48,849 nt of DNA from Rubellimicrobium thermophilum DSM 16684 (GTDB lineage: Bacteria; Pseudomonadota; Alphaproteobacteria; Rhodobacterales; Rhodobacteraceae). Shown here one piece after another: positions 10,278 to 19,229 of the stretch (position 1 is its first letter; each line of letters starts with the position of its first letter). Location: positions 33,118 through 81,966 of the forward strand of contig NZ_KE557322.1 of NCBI RefSeq assembly GCF_000442315.1, given 5' to 3'. A program made the translations under genes and the position numbers. The notes under the pieces were generated by a model. It saw only the letters and a list, made by a program, of their open reading frames with translations, was not told the DNA's origin and did not search any database.

Positions 10278-11699
10278 ATGATCACCCCCATCCTTCTCTG
10301 CGGCGGTTCGGGGACGCGGCTGTGGCCGCTGTCGCGGGCCAGCTTTCCCAAGCAGTTCGCCGCCATCCTGGGCGAGGAGAGCCTGTTCCAGGCCTCGGCC
10401 CGGCGATTCCGGGGGATGGGATTCGCCGATCCGCTGGTGGTGACAGGCGATCCCTTCCGCTTCATCGTCGCCGAACAGCTCGAGGCCTGCGGCATCCGCC
10501 CCCAGGGAATCCTGATCGAGCCCGAAGGGCGCAACACCGCCCCCGCCGCCGCGGCCGCCGCGCTGGCCGTGATGGAGGCCAATCCCGAAGGGCTGATGCT
10601 GATCGTGCCTTCGGATCATGCCGTGGCCGACCCGGCCGCCTTCCGCGAGGCCGTCACACGCGGGCGCGCCGCAGCCGAGGCCGGGCGCATCGTCACCTTC
10701 GGGATCCGCCCCACCCGCCCGGAAACCGGATTCGGCTGGCTCGAGGAAGGCGCGGAGGGCGAGGAGGGCGAAGGCGGGGTGCGCCGCCTGGCCCGCTTTG
10801 TCGAGAAGCCCGATGCCGCGCGCGCGGCCGAGATGCTCGCCGGAGGGCGCCATCTGTGGAATGCGGGGGTCTTCCTCGCCCGCGCCGCAACCTTCGTCGA
10901 GGCCTTCCGCGAGCATGCCCCCGCGATCCTCGAGGGCGCCCGCGCCGCCCTGACAGGCGCCAGACGCGATCTGGGCTTCCTGCGGCTCGACCCGGCGGCC
11001 TGGGCCGCCATCCCGGAGGATTCCATCGATTATGCCGTGATGGAAAAGGCCCGCAATGTCAGTGTCGTCCGCTTCGAGGGGCAGTGGTCCGATCTCGGCT
11101 CCTGGGAGGCGGTCTGGCAGGAAGCGGGGCCGGATGCGCAGGGCAATGTCCGGCACGGCCCCGTCACCTGCATGGATTGCGAAAACACGCTGCTGCGGTC
11201 CGAATCCCCCGATATCGAGGTCGTCGGCATCGGCCTGAAGAATGTCGTGGCCGTGGCCATGCGCGATGCCGTCATGGTCGCCGATCTGAGCCAGGCCCAG
11301 AATGTCCGCAAGGCCGTTGCCACGCTCAAGGCCCGGGGGGCCAAGCAGGCCACGCATTTCCCCGTCGATCACCGCCCCTGGGGCTGGTTCGAGACGCTGA
11401 TCCTGGCCGACCGCTTCCAGGTCAAGCGGATCCATGTCAATCCCGGCGCGGCCCTGAGCCTGCAAAGCCATGTCCACCGCTCCGAACACTGGATCGTGGT
11501 CAGCGGCACAGCCCGCGTCACCGTGGATGGCGAAACCCGGCTCCTGACCGAAAACCAGTCGATCTACATCCCCCTGGGCGCCGTGCACCGCATGGAGAAC
11601 CCCGGCAAGGTGCCGATGGTCCTGATCGAGGTGCAGACGGGCAGTTACCTCGGCGAAGACGACATCATCCGCTACGAGGACATCTACGCCCGCTCCTGA
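10278..11699 (+). CDS. manC: mannose-1-phosphate guanylyltransferase / mannose-6-phosphate isomerase (bifunctional)
   Basis: Makes GDP-mannose from mannose-1-phosphate and GTP; the C-terminal cupin also interconverts fructose-6-phosphate and mannose-6-phosphate in this family (ManC/CpsB/AlgA type). 473 residues, normal for the two-domain form. Seen: nucleotidyltransferase signature LCGGSGTRLWPLSR with FPKQF at the N terminus, a second active-site motif FVEKPD near residue 175, and the isomerase metal/active-site segment HVHRSEHWIVVSGTARV near residue 398. It starts 3 bp after the sulfotransferase stop, so it is in the gmd operon. With gmd and the phosphomannomutase it forms a complete route from fructose-6-phosphate to GDP-4-keto-6-deoxymannose. 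Confidence 0.93.
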   Translation: MITPILLCGGSGTRLWPLSRASFPKQFAAILGEESLFQASARRFRGMGFADPLVVTGDPFRFIVAEQLEACGIRPQGILIEPEGRNTAPAAAAAALAVMEANPEGLMLIVPSDHAVADPAAFREAVTRGRAAAEAGRIVTFGIRPTRPETGFGWLEEGAEGEEGEGGVRRLARFVEKPDAARAAEMLAGGRHLWNAGVFLARAATFVEAFREHAPAILEGARAALTGARRDLGFLRLDPAAWAAIPEDSIDYAVMEKARNVSVVRFEGQWSDLGSWEAVWQEAGPDAQGNVRHGPVTCMDCENTLLRSESPDIEVVGIGLKNVVAVAMRDAVMVADLSQAQNVRKAVATLKARGAKQATHFPVDHRPWGWFETLILADRFQVKRIHVNPGAALSLQSHVHRSEHWIVVSGTARVTVDGETRLLTENQSIYIPLGAVHRMENPGKVPMVLIEVQTGSYLGEDDIIRYEDIYARS

Positions 11700-11704
11700 G
11701 GGGA

Positions 11705-11730
11705 GGGCCGGTGCCGTCACGGCCCGGCCC
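11705..11730. terminator. hairpin between convergent manC and the 110-residue spike-like ORF
   Basis: GGGCCGG-T-GCCG and CGGC-CCGGCCC form an 11-bp stem with one bulged T and a TCA loop. It sits 5 bp after the manC stop and covers the stop of the convergent gene. No U tract follows on either side, so bidirectional termination is an inference from position. Confidence 0.45.
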
Positions 11731-12049
11731 CGTCCTGCCCGGGCAGAGGCACCGGGCCGTCGGCCTCGACCGCAAGAGGGGCCGGGAAGCGCACCGCTTC
11801 CGGCGCATCCGCCCCATGCGGCAGCAGAAGCGACAGATGAAGCCGCCCCACACGCCGTTCCACAGGGCCGATGATCCAGGGATGCGGCACCACCACATCC
11901 CCCGCTTCGTCCCGCTGCGACAGATCAAGCGGCGCCCCTTCGGCCGCGGCCGACAGATCCACCCTCTCGCCGTTGATGATCAGGGTTTCCCCTTCGCGGA
12001 TCAGCGTCAGCGTGCTGTCCATCCGAACCGGAACCAGCGTGATGATCAT
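11717..12049 (-). CDS. small phage/GTA-tail or spike-associated protein
   Basis: 110 residues, starting MIITLVPVRMDSTLTLIREG and rich in beta-prone segments; similar short proteins accompany DUF2793 spike or tail genes in Rhodobacterales phage-like clusters, as far as I recall. The ATG at 12049 has a strong GAGGGGGG ribosome-binding stretch and lies 11 bp after the DUF2793 stop, so the two form one operon. An upstream extension in the same frame (to 12280) overlaps the DUF2793 gene and is not supported. No enzyme motif is seen. In Rhodobacter capsulatus a two-gene head-spike unit (ghsA/ghsB) is the closest concept; assignment to one of them needs a search. Confidence 0.55.
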   Translation of the reverse strand: MIITLVPVRMDSTLTLIREGETLIINGERVDLSAAAEGAPLDLSQRDEAGDVVVPHPWIIGPVERRVGRLHLSLLLPHGADAPEAVRFPAPLAVEADGPVPLPGQDGAGP

Positions 12050-12060
12050 GACACCCCCCC

Positions 12061-13146
12061 TCAGAACCAGCGGCCGATCGCCATGCGGCTGTGCGGAAGG
12101 TTCACCCCCGCACTCGTCATGACCGTCGCCCAGTTGCGATAGGCCTGCGACGTCGTTGTCGCGGCACCCCGCAGGAAACAGCCCCCATAGCGGTCCGACC
12201 GGGTGCCCGTAATCGTAACCGCAGGCGGCACGCTGAACGCCGCCGGAAAGGTCCAGGTGATATCCGCCGGGCTGACCCACAAATTCGTGTGCGGGTTGTC
12301 CGTCAGCCCCTCGGTCGTCACGATACGTTGCCAGCAGATCTGGGTGCCATCGGCATAGCGCACATAGTCCCCGTTGCTGTTGCTGCCCCGTTCGATCACC
12401 GCCCCCGTGGGCACCCCGCCGGACTGGGACACCGAACCCAGCAGATTGCCGCGATGAAAGGCCAGCTGCCCCCCGATGGTGACCCCAGAGGCCAGCGCCA
12501 CCGCCCCCGTCGATCCGGCAATCGACAGCGCCGTCGCCCAGGACGACCCGTCCGCGCTGACCTTGATGGCAAAGTCGTCCGACCCCGCCGTTCCCATCTC
12601 CGCCCGGCCGGACCAGCCGGTCTGGAACAGCAGACTGGCCGTGTCAGACGCCGCCGCCTTGTTCACCTTCACCTGATGCCCCGCACCGGCATGCGTGAAC
12701 AGCACCGCCGGCGAAGACACCGCCAGGCGGTTGGTCGTGTCGGCAGTGGCGTTGATGCCGAGCGAGGCCGCCGCCAGCGGCGAGGCCGAGCCGTCGTCCC
12801 AGCCCGAGGCCAGACGCTGGATCAGGCGCGCTTCGGCCAGCACATGCACCCGCCAGCCCGGGCGGGGGGTGATGAAGGACCAGGCGCCATCCTCCCACAC
12901 GGCGATCTCGCCATCATGACCGGACCAGGCGCCGGTCGCACCGGCGGCGACCAGATGACGCTGGCCGGGGGCGGGATCGGCCGGAGGGGCCGTGCGGTTG
13001 CGGTCCTCCACCGCAAGCTGGACCAGCACATCGAGCAGGCGCAGCGCCTCGTTGTGCGTGACATGCTTCTGCGCCTGGGCCGGCAGGAGATAGGGCAGGC
13101 CGAGATGAGGCGAGGCATCGGGCCTTTCGGCGGGCGATTCGGACAT
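12061..13146 (-). CDS. DUF2793 domain-containing phage/GTA spike-like protein
   Basis: 361 residues. The N-terminal part contains the DUF2793 pattern (HLGLPYLLPAQAQKHVTHNE, then VEDRNRTAPPADP and ITPRPGWRVHV), which is typical of proteins attached to phage or gene-transfer-agent particles. The C-terminal two-thirds is rich in Gly/Ser/Thr/Ala and beta-type sequence, like receptor-binding fibres. There is no signal peptide. ATG 13146 is preferred over the upstream in-frame start at 13269 because the DUF2793 homology begins there and GGAG lies 9-10 bp upstream. It is transcribed away from the phosphomannomutase gene and coupled to the small gene at 11717. No capsid, terminase, tail or integrase gene is in the window, so it is not part of a complete prophage here. 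Confidence 0.72.
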   Translation of the reverse strand: MSESPAERPDASPHLGLPYLLPAQAQKHVTHNEALRLLDVLVQLAVEDRNRTAPPADPAPGQRHLVAAGATGAWSGHDGEIAVWEDGAWSFITPRPGWRVHVLAEARLIQRLASGWDDGSASPLAAASLGINATADTTNRLAVSSPAVLFTHAGAGHQVKVNKAAASDTASLLFQTGWSGRAEMGTAGSDDFAIKVSADGSSWATALSIAGSTGAVALASGVTIGGQLAFHRGNLLGSVSQSGGVPTGAVIERGSNSNGDYVRYADGTQICWQRIVTTEGLTDNPHTNLWVSPADITWTFPAAFSVPPAVTITGTRSDRYGGCFLRGAATTTSQAYRNWATVMTSAGVNLPHSRMAIGRWF

Positions 13147-13195
13147 CGGGCGGGCTCCGGTCTGGATGCGTGCGATTGCCGCCCGGTCTAGCGGG

Positions 13196-13214
13196 GGAAA
13201 GGTTAAGACTTTCC
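13196..13214. promoter_or_regulatory. inverted repeat in the divergent DUF2793 / phosphomannomutase intergenic region
   Basis: GGAAAG and CTTTCC are a perfect 6-bp inverted repeat around GTTAAGA, inside the 171-bp gap between divergent genes. It is one of the few A/T-rich spots here and could be an operator or part of a promoter for the minus-strand pair. No protein is known to me for it. Confidence 0.3.
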
Positions 13215-13317
13215 TACAGCACCGCGCGCCCCGCAGGGCGATTGCGCAACGCCCCGTTTGGGGGTTCAAGGAACAGGCGAATCACCCGCAACCCCTTGAC
13301 GGACAGGAGAGGACGGC

Positions 13318-14718
13318 ATGGCCCCCAAATTCGGCACAAGCGGCCTGCGCGGCCTGGTCGCGGAGCTGACCCCCGCCCTGGTGGCCGACCATGTGCGCGC
13401 CTTCCTGGCGGTCTGCCCCCATGGCGGGGGGCTGTGGCTGGGCGAGGATCTGCGCGACTCCTCCCCCCATCTGGCCGAGGCGGTGGCCGCCGCCGCCCGC
13501 GGCGAAGGCGTGCCCGTGACACGGGCCGGCCGCGTGCCGACCCCCGCCCTTGCGCAGGCGGCGATGGCGGCGGGGCAGGCTGCCATCATGGTCACCGGCA
13601 GCCATATCCCGGCCGACCGCAACGGCCTCAAGTTCTACACCCCGGCGGGCGAGATCACCAAGGCCGAAGAGGCGGCGATCCTTGCCGCCCTGGGACGCCC
13701 CGGCGCGGGACGTGAGGCCCCCCTGCAGGTGGTCGAGGCGGCCGGCCCCTATCTGGACCGGATCGTGACGGGCTTCGGCGCGGGGGCGCTGGCCGGGCTG
13801 CGGATCGGCATCTGGGAGCACAGTTCCGTCGCCCGCGATCTGATGCATGCCATGCTGCGCGCCCTGGGCGCCCAGACGGTCGGCTTTGGCCGGGAGGAGA
13901 GCTTCCTGCCCGTGGACACCGAGGCCGTGCCCCCCCCACGCGCGAGCGCCTGGCCGCCTGGATCGCCGAGCACCGGCTGCATGCGCTGGTCTCCACCGAT
14001 GGCGATGCCGACCGGCCGCTGATCGTGGGCGAGGATGGCCGGATCCTGCCCGGCGACGTGCTGGGGCCGGTGACGGCCCAGCTTCTGGGGGCAGAGGTGG
14101 TCTGCACCCCGGTCTCCTCCAACAGCCTGGTGGAGGAGATGGGGATGCGGGTCCTGCGCACGCGCATCGGATCGCCCTTCGTCATCGCCGCGATGCAGGC
14201 CGAGGGGGGGCGCGTCGCCGGCTACGAGGCCAATGGGGGATTCCTCCTCGGCTTTACGGCCGAAGGGCCGGGCGGGCCCATCCCCCCCCTGATGACGCGC
14301 GATGCCGCCCTGCCGATGGTGGCGGTGCTGGTCGCGGCGAAGGCGGCCGGCGGCCTTGTCCCGCTGCGTGCCCGGCTGCCCGCACGCTTCACCGCCGCCG
14401 ACCGGCTTCAGGAGGTGGACATGGACCGGGCCGGGGCCTTCCTCGCCCGAATCGACCGGGACGCGGACGCGCGCGCGACCTTCCTTGCCGATCTGGGCCT
14501 GCCGCCGGAGGAGGGGGCAGACCGCACCGATGGCCTGCGCCTGCGTCTGCGGGGGGGGCGAAGTGCTGCATCTGCGCCCCTCGGGCAATGCGCCCGAATT
14601 CCGCGTCTATGCCGAAGCCGCCGCGGCGGACCGGGCCGAGGCGCTGCTCGCCCGGGCGCTGGCCGCCGTGGGCGCGGCGATCGGACAGCGCGTTGACCCC
14701 GCAGACAACGGCGCCTAG
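13318..14718 (+). CDS. phosphomannomutase / phosphohexomutase (two compensating frameshifts as read)
   Basis: Interconverts mannose-6-phosphate and mannose-1-phosphate, feeding ManC. Seen: start KFGTSGLRG, phosphoserine loop VTGSHIPADRNGLKFY, metal loop DGDADRP, sugar-binding GYEANGGFLLG and the C-terminal phosphate-binding loop RPSGNAPEFRVY. The frame is lost at the C8 run 13930-13937 (one C too few) and regained at the G8 run 14551-14558 (one G too many), so the gene length of 1401 bp is unchanged and a protein of about 466 residues, normal for the family, would result. The metal loop lies in the frame between the two indels, so as read the protein would be dead. Because this is a required GDP-mannose step, sequence error is the likely cause. 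The symbol manB/cpsG would fit. Confidence 0.85.
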
Positions 14719-14755
14719 GCATGAACCGGCGGAGGACCGGGGAAGGGGGAATCCG

Positions 14756-15355
14756 ATGCGCGCAGCCGACGAAGCCCTGATCGTCATCGATGTCCAGAAC
14801 GACTTCTGCCCCGGCGGCGCCCTGGCGGTGGCCGACGGCGATGCCATCGTGGAGGGCATCAACCGGCTCTGGGAGGAGTTCCCCGCCGTCGTTCTCACGC
14901 AGGACTGGCACCCGGCAGGGCATTCCTCCTTCGCCTCGAGCCATGGGGCCGAACCCTTCTCCACCACCCGCATGCCCTATGGCGAACAGACCCTCTGGCC
15001 CGATCACTGCGTGCAGGGCACGCCCGGCGCGGCCTTCCATCCCCGCCTGCGCACCGATGCCGACCTGATCCTGCGCAAGGGCTTCCGGCGGGAGGTGGAC
15101 AGCTATTCCGCCTTCTTCGAGAACGACCGCAGGACGCCCACCGGCCTGGCCGGCTATCTGCGCGAAAGGGGCCTCGGGCGGCTGACGCTGGTGGGGCTGG
15201 CCACCGACTACTGCGTGAGCTTCTCCGCCCTCGATGCGGCGCGGCTCGGCTTTGCGGTGACGGTGCAGGAACGCCTGACGCGGCCCATCGATCTGGACGG
15301 ATCGCTGGCGGCGGCCCGCGCCGCCTGGGCCGAAGCCGGGGTCCGGGTGGCATGA
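14756..15355 (+). CDS. pncA: nicotinamidase
   Basis: Hydrolyses nicotinamide to nicotinate in NAD salvage. 199 residues. The cysteine-hydrolase triad is visible: Asp in [13 protein letters not shown], Lys in [13 protein letters not shown] and Cys in [13 protein letters not shown]; the metal-binding Asp-x-His is in [15 protein letters not shown] 14756 has GGAAGGGGGA upstream. The stop overlaps the ATG of pncB by 4 bp, so the two consecutive steps are translationally coupled. It has no obvious link to glycan synthesis. Confidence 0.92.
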   Translation: MRAADEALIVIDVQNDFCPGGALAVADGDAIVEGINRLWEEFPAVVLTQDWHPAGHSSFASSHGAEPFSTTRMPYGEQTLWPDHCVQGTPGAAFHPRLRTDADLILRKGFRREVDSYSAFFENDRRTPTGLAGYLRERGLGRLTLVGLATDYCVSFSALDAARLGFAVTVQERLTRPIDLDGSLAAARAAWAEAGVRVA

Positions 15356-16644
15356 TCGACCTTGCGACCCGGGTCTGGAACCATACCTGGAAGATCGATC
15401 CCATCGTCCGGTCCCTTCTGGACACGGATTTCTACAAGCTGCTGATGTGCCAGTCGGTGCGGCGCAGCCACCCCCAGACCCGCGTCACCTTCGAGCTGAT
15501 CAACCGCTCGCGCCATGTGCCGCTGGCGCGGCTGGTGGACGAAGGCGAGCTGCGCGAACAGCTCGACCATGTGCGCAGCCTGCGCCTCAGCCGGGGGGAA
15601 TCGACCTGGCTGCGCGGCAACACCTTCTACGGCAAGCGGCAGATGTTCCGCCCCGACTTCATGGAATGGCTCGAAGGGCTGCAACTGCCGCCCTATCATC
15701 TGGAACGGCAGGGCGACCAGTACCGCCTGACCTTCGAGGGACCCTGGCCCGAGGTCATGCTGTGGGAGATCCCCGCCCTGGCGATCATCATGGAGCTGCG
15801 TTCGCGCGCGGTGCTCAAGGGGATGGGACGTTTCGCCCTGCAGATCCTCTATGCCCGGGCAATGACCCGCGTCTGGGAGAAGGGCGAGAGGCTGCGCCGC
15901 ATCGAGGGGCTGCGCCTGGCCGATTTCGGCACCCGGCGGCGCCATGGCTATCTGTGGCAGGACTGGTGCGTGCAGGCCATGATCGAGGCCCTGGGAGAGA
16001 AGTTCATCGGCACCTCCAACTGCCTGATCGCCAAGAAGCGCGATCTGGAGGCCATCGGCACCAATGCCCATGAGCTGCCCATGGTGCGCGCCGCCCTCGC
16101 CCCGGATGACGAGGCCCTCCGCCGCGCGCCCTATGAGGTGCTGGCCGACTGGCAGGAGGAGCATGAGGGCAATCTGCGCGTCATCCTGCCCGATACCTAC
16201 GGCACGAAGGGCTTTCTGGAGAATGCGCCGGACTGGCTGGCCGAGTGGACAGGCATCCGCATCGATTCGGGCGATCCGGTGGAGAATGCCGAACTCGCCC
16301 TCCGCTGGTGGCAGGCCCATGGACAGGACCCGCGCGAAAAGCTGCTCGTCTTCTCCGACGGGCTCGATGTGCCCGAGATCGAAGCCCTGCACGCCCGATT
16401 CGCGGGACGGGTGCGGCTGACCTTCGGCTGGGGCACGCTGCTGACCAATGATTTCTCCGGCCTGGTGCCGGGGGATGCGCTGGCGCCCTTCTCGCTGGTC
16501 TGCAAGGCGGTGGCCGCGGAGGGGCGCCCGACGGTGAAGCTTTCGGACAATCCCGAAAAGGCCATGGGCCCGCCCGAGGAGGTCGCCCGTTACAGGCGGG
16601 TCTTCGGCGTGGGCGAACAGATCGCGCGGGCCGTCCGGGTCTGA
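15352..16644 (+). CDS. pncB: nicotinate phosphoribosyltransferase
   Basis: Converts nicotinate and PRPP to nicotinate mononucleotide, the step after PncA. 430 residues, typical of the bacterial PncB type. Seen: N-terminal [16 protein letters not shown], the FGTRRRHGY active-site segment carrying the phosphorylated-type histidine, GTSNCLIA, and [10 protein letters not shown] followed later by [11 protein letters not shown] in the phosphoribosyl-binding region. It overlaps pncA by 4 bp and ends 15 bp before the convergent glycosyltransferase stop; no strong terminator hairpin is visible in that short gap. Confidence 0.93.
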   Translation: MIDLATRVWNHTWKIDPIVRSLLDTDFYKLLMCQSVRRSHPQTRVTFELINRSRHVPLARLVDEGELREQLDHVRSLRLSRGESTWLRGNTFYGKRQMFRPDFMEWLEGLQLPPYHLERQGDQYRLTFEGPWPEVMLWEIPALAIIMELRSRAVLKGMGRFALQILYARAMTRVWEKGERLRRIEGLRLADFGTRRRHGYLWQDWCVQAMIEALGEKFIGTSNCLIAKKRDLEAIGTNAHELPMVRAALAPDDEALRRAPYEVLADWQEEHEGNLRVILPDTYGTKGFLENAPDWLAEWTGIRIDSGDPVENAELALRWWQAHGQDPREKLLVFSDGLDVPEIEALHARFAGRVRLTFGWGTLLTNDFSGLVPGDALAPFSLVCKAVAAEGRPTVKLSDNPEKAMGPPEEVARYRRVFGVGEQIARAVRV

Positions 16645-16659
16645 CGGGCGTCCGCCCCC

Positions 16660-19166
16660 TCAGCCGCCCGCCGGCCGGAGCGCCCCGAGGATCGCGGCCG
16701 CGGCCTCCTCCGGCGTGGCCGGCAGGGGAAGGACGCAGGCCGCCTCGCCCCGGGCCTGGGCCCTGCGGACCGCTTCGCCCTGGGCCCCCAGATCGAAGGC
16801 GATGACCGGCAGGCCGGTGGCCAGCGCCTCATGCGTGGTGAAGGAGAAGGTCTCGGGCCAGACCGAGGGGATCAGCCAGTGCGTGATCCCGTAGCGACGC
16901 ACCAGATCCGGGATCTCGGTCTGGACATAGCCCCCATGCACGCGCGCCGGCCGCCGCAGGCGGAAGGCCGGATCGAGATCCCCCAGCACCACGAGGCCGA
17001 TTCCCCGCGCCCCGTCCCGCGCAAGCTGTCGGCTCAGCGCCGCAAGGACGCCCGCCCCCTTGTGCTCGCCGATATTGCCGAGCACCCCGATGACGGGCCG
17101 CGCCATGGGAGAGGGCGGCGGCAGACGGGGCAGATCCACGAGCGGGGCATGCGGGTGCAGCCGGATGCGCCCGGCCGCCTCGGGCCAGACCTGGGTGACG
17201 ATCTCCCGGCTCGAGCCGGAGAACACGACAATCGCGTCGGCGGCGGCGATCAGCCGGCCCCATTCCCTCTGCCATGCGGCAAGATCCACCAGGCGGCCAT
17301 CGGGGCGCATCGTGCTGTGCCCGTCCCTCTCCCGCCCCGGCATCGGCACGCCGCGCCAGACCCCATCGGCCCCGAGCAGCGTATAGGCAGGGCTGACGGG
17401 GAAATAGTCGTGGAACAGGACCTCCAGCCGCTGCCCCTCGCCCTCGGCCAGGGCAAGCAGCAGGGCCGGGATCTCGATCGGATCCGGATCGCCCACCCCG
17501 CAGGCATAGACGACGCGGCGACGCGGCAGGACCGACAGCAGGCGCAGCGCCGTGGCGGCCTCGTCGGTGCCGGCAGCGGTGCTGCCGCCCGGGACATGCA
17601 GCTCGATCCGCCAGCGGGCCGCCGTCCCCACCCGCAGGACAACGGCCGCACCCAGCGACTGCACCGCAGCGGCCACGCGGCGGCTCAGGTCGTGACCGGC
17701 GCCCCCCCCGAGGGCATGGGCGAGGAAGACCGGCACCGGTCTGTCCCCCGCCCGCGCCGCCGCCCAGGCCAGCCCCAGGGCCAGCCGTTCGGTGACGAGA
17801 GGATCCTCGCCGATGAAGCGCTGCACCTCGCCGTCGAAGGCGGGATGGCGGGCCGAGACGATCTGGCCATTGCGCCGCAGCAGGGCTGTCTTCTCTGCGG
17901 CCCCGAAGGAGGCGCCGCCGCGATGTTCGACAAACAGACCCGTCTGGCAGAGATGCCGCCCCCCCATCGCCGCGACCCGCTGGCACCAGTCCACCTCCTC
18001 GCCATAGCCGCGGCCGAAGACGGGATCGAACCCCCCCGCCTGTGCGAGAAAGCGGGGCGCGATCGCCATGCAGAAGCCGACGCCGGTGGGGGCCTCGGGC
18101 AGATCGCTCTGCGCCGGCAATCGCCGGGCCAGTGCATCCACCGCATCGGCTTCGCCCGGCTGCAGCGCCATGGGCCGGCAGATCGTCGGGACGGACATCA
18201 GCTCGGCATCGTTCGACATCGGCGTGACGGTGGCCGCCGTGGGATCGGCGAGCGGCGCCACAAGGCGCGAGAGCCACCCTTCGGGCACCAGCGCATCGGT
18301 ATTGAGCAGCACGACCGGCGCCTGGGGATCCCGCTCGCGCGCCAGGGCCAGGCCGCGGTTCACCGCCCCGATGAAGCCGAGATTCGTCTCGTTCTCGATC
18401 AGCGTCGCCCGCGACGGGCCCCAGGCGGCCACCCGCGCGCGCAGGAAGGGGCGGATGCGCGGATCGGGCGAGGCATCCTCGACCAGCAGCAGATGCCAGG
18501 GCCTGTCGGAATGGCGTTCCACGCGATCAAGCGCTTCGGTCAGCAGGTCGAAGGCCCCGTAGACCGGCATGACGATCAGGACGGGCTGATCGGTCCGGTC
18601 GTCCCTGCCGGAGGGCGGGACGGCAGGCCCTGCGTGCTGCTCAGGATCGGGCAGGCAGGCCGGATCGATGACCAGATCCCGGCCGGGCGGGCCCAATCCC
18701 AGCACGCGCTTGACGCGCTCGCGGGCACCGCTGTCGCGCATGCGCAGCCAGCGCAGGGCCGCCGGCGCCGCCTTCATGGCGCGCCAGAGGAAGCCGGGCA
18801 GAAGCAGGACCCGGGCCAGGGCCAGGCGCGGGGCCGCAGGCGTGGGCAGGGTGAAGCGGCAGCTCTCCTCCCCGAGGGCGAGATCGAGGATGGCTTCGCC
18901 GGGCAGGAAGGGCAGATCGAGGCGGAACGCCGGCAGTCCCCCCCCCGGACCCGTGGATGGACGGCGTTGCGGCGCCCGCCGAGTTCGAGCGTGACGAGAT
19001 CGGCCTGTGCCTGTCCTTCGACGATGAGGCGACCTTCGGACAGGCTCACCCTCTCGACCCGGCCCAGAGGGCGCCCGCCGGCGTCCTGCAGCAGCGGCCC
19101 CCGGAGGCTGATCGCCAGATGCCGCTGCGCATAGCGCCGGTAGAGCCGTCCGAACCGTGCCGTCAC
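16660..19166 (-). CDS. bifunctional glycosyltransferase, GT2 plus GT4-type domains (one frameshift as read)
   Basis: Probably adds two sugars to the polysaccharide. With one base restored in the C9 run at 18938-18946 the protein is about 835 residues. The first about 60 residues (GTG 19166, GGGGAGG upstream) are in one frame and the rest in another. Domains: N-terminal beta-type accessory segment (about 20-110); GT2 domain (about 185-400) with VLIVMPVYGAFDLLTEALD, LVEDASPD, ENETNLGFIGAVN and the metal-binding LLNTDALVPEGW; and a GT4-like C-terminal domain (about 500-835) with GVLGNIGEHKGAGVLAAL, HWLIPSVWPETFSF and HEALATGLPVIAFD. It is the last gene of the long minus-strand block, 63 bp after the DUF115-type gene. 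A longer frame up to 19233 without the shift begins with arginine-rich non-homologous sequence and is rejected. Confidence 0.8.
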
Positions 19167-19229
19167 AAGGGTGGCCTCCCCGCTGCCCCATGTCCTGCAT
19201 GCGGCCCTTGCCGGGCAGGACGGCAGGCG

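Noticed and set aside
5979..11720. A 1913-codon open frame on the minus strand opposite gmd-operon genes
   Set aside because: It is antisense to four genes with clear family motifs, has low-complexity Gln/Gly/His/Asp-rich translation and no domain; long antisense frames are expected at this G+C content and codon bias.
11717..13146. A complete prophage at the DUF2793 gene
   Set aside because: No terminase, capsid, tail-tube, lysis or integrase genes and no attachment-site repeats are present around the two genes.
16642..16662. A terminator between pncB and the convergent glycosyltransferase
   Set aside because: Only a 5-bp GGGCG/CGCCC repeat with a 2-nt loop is present, too weak to call.
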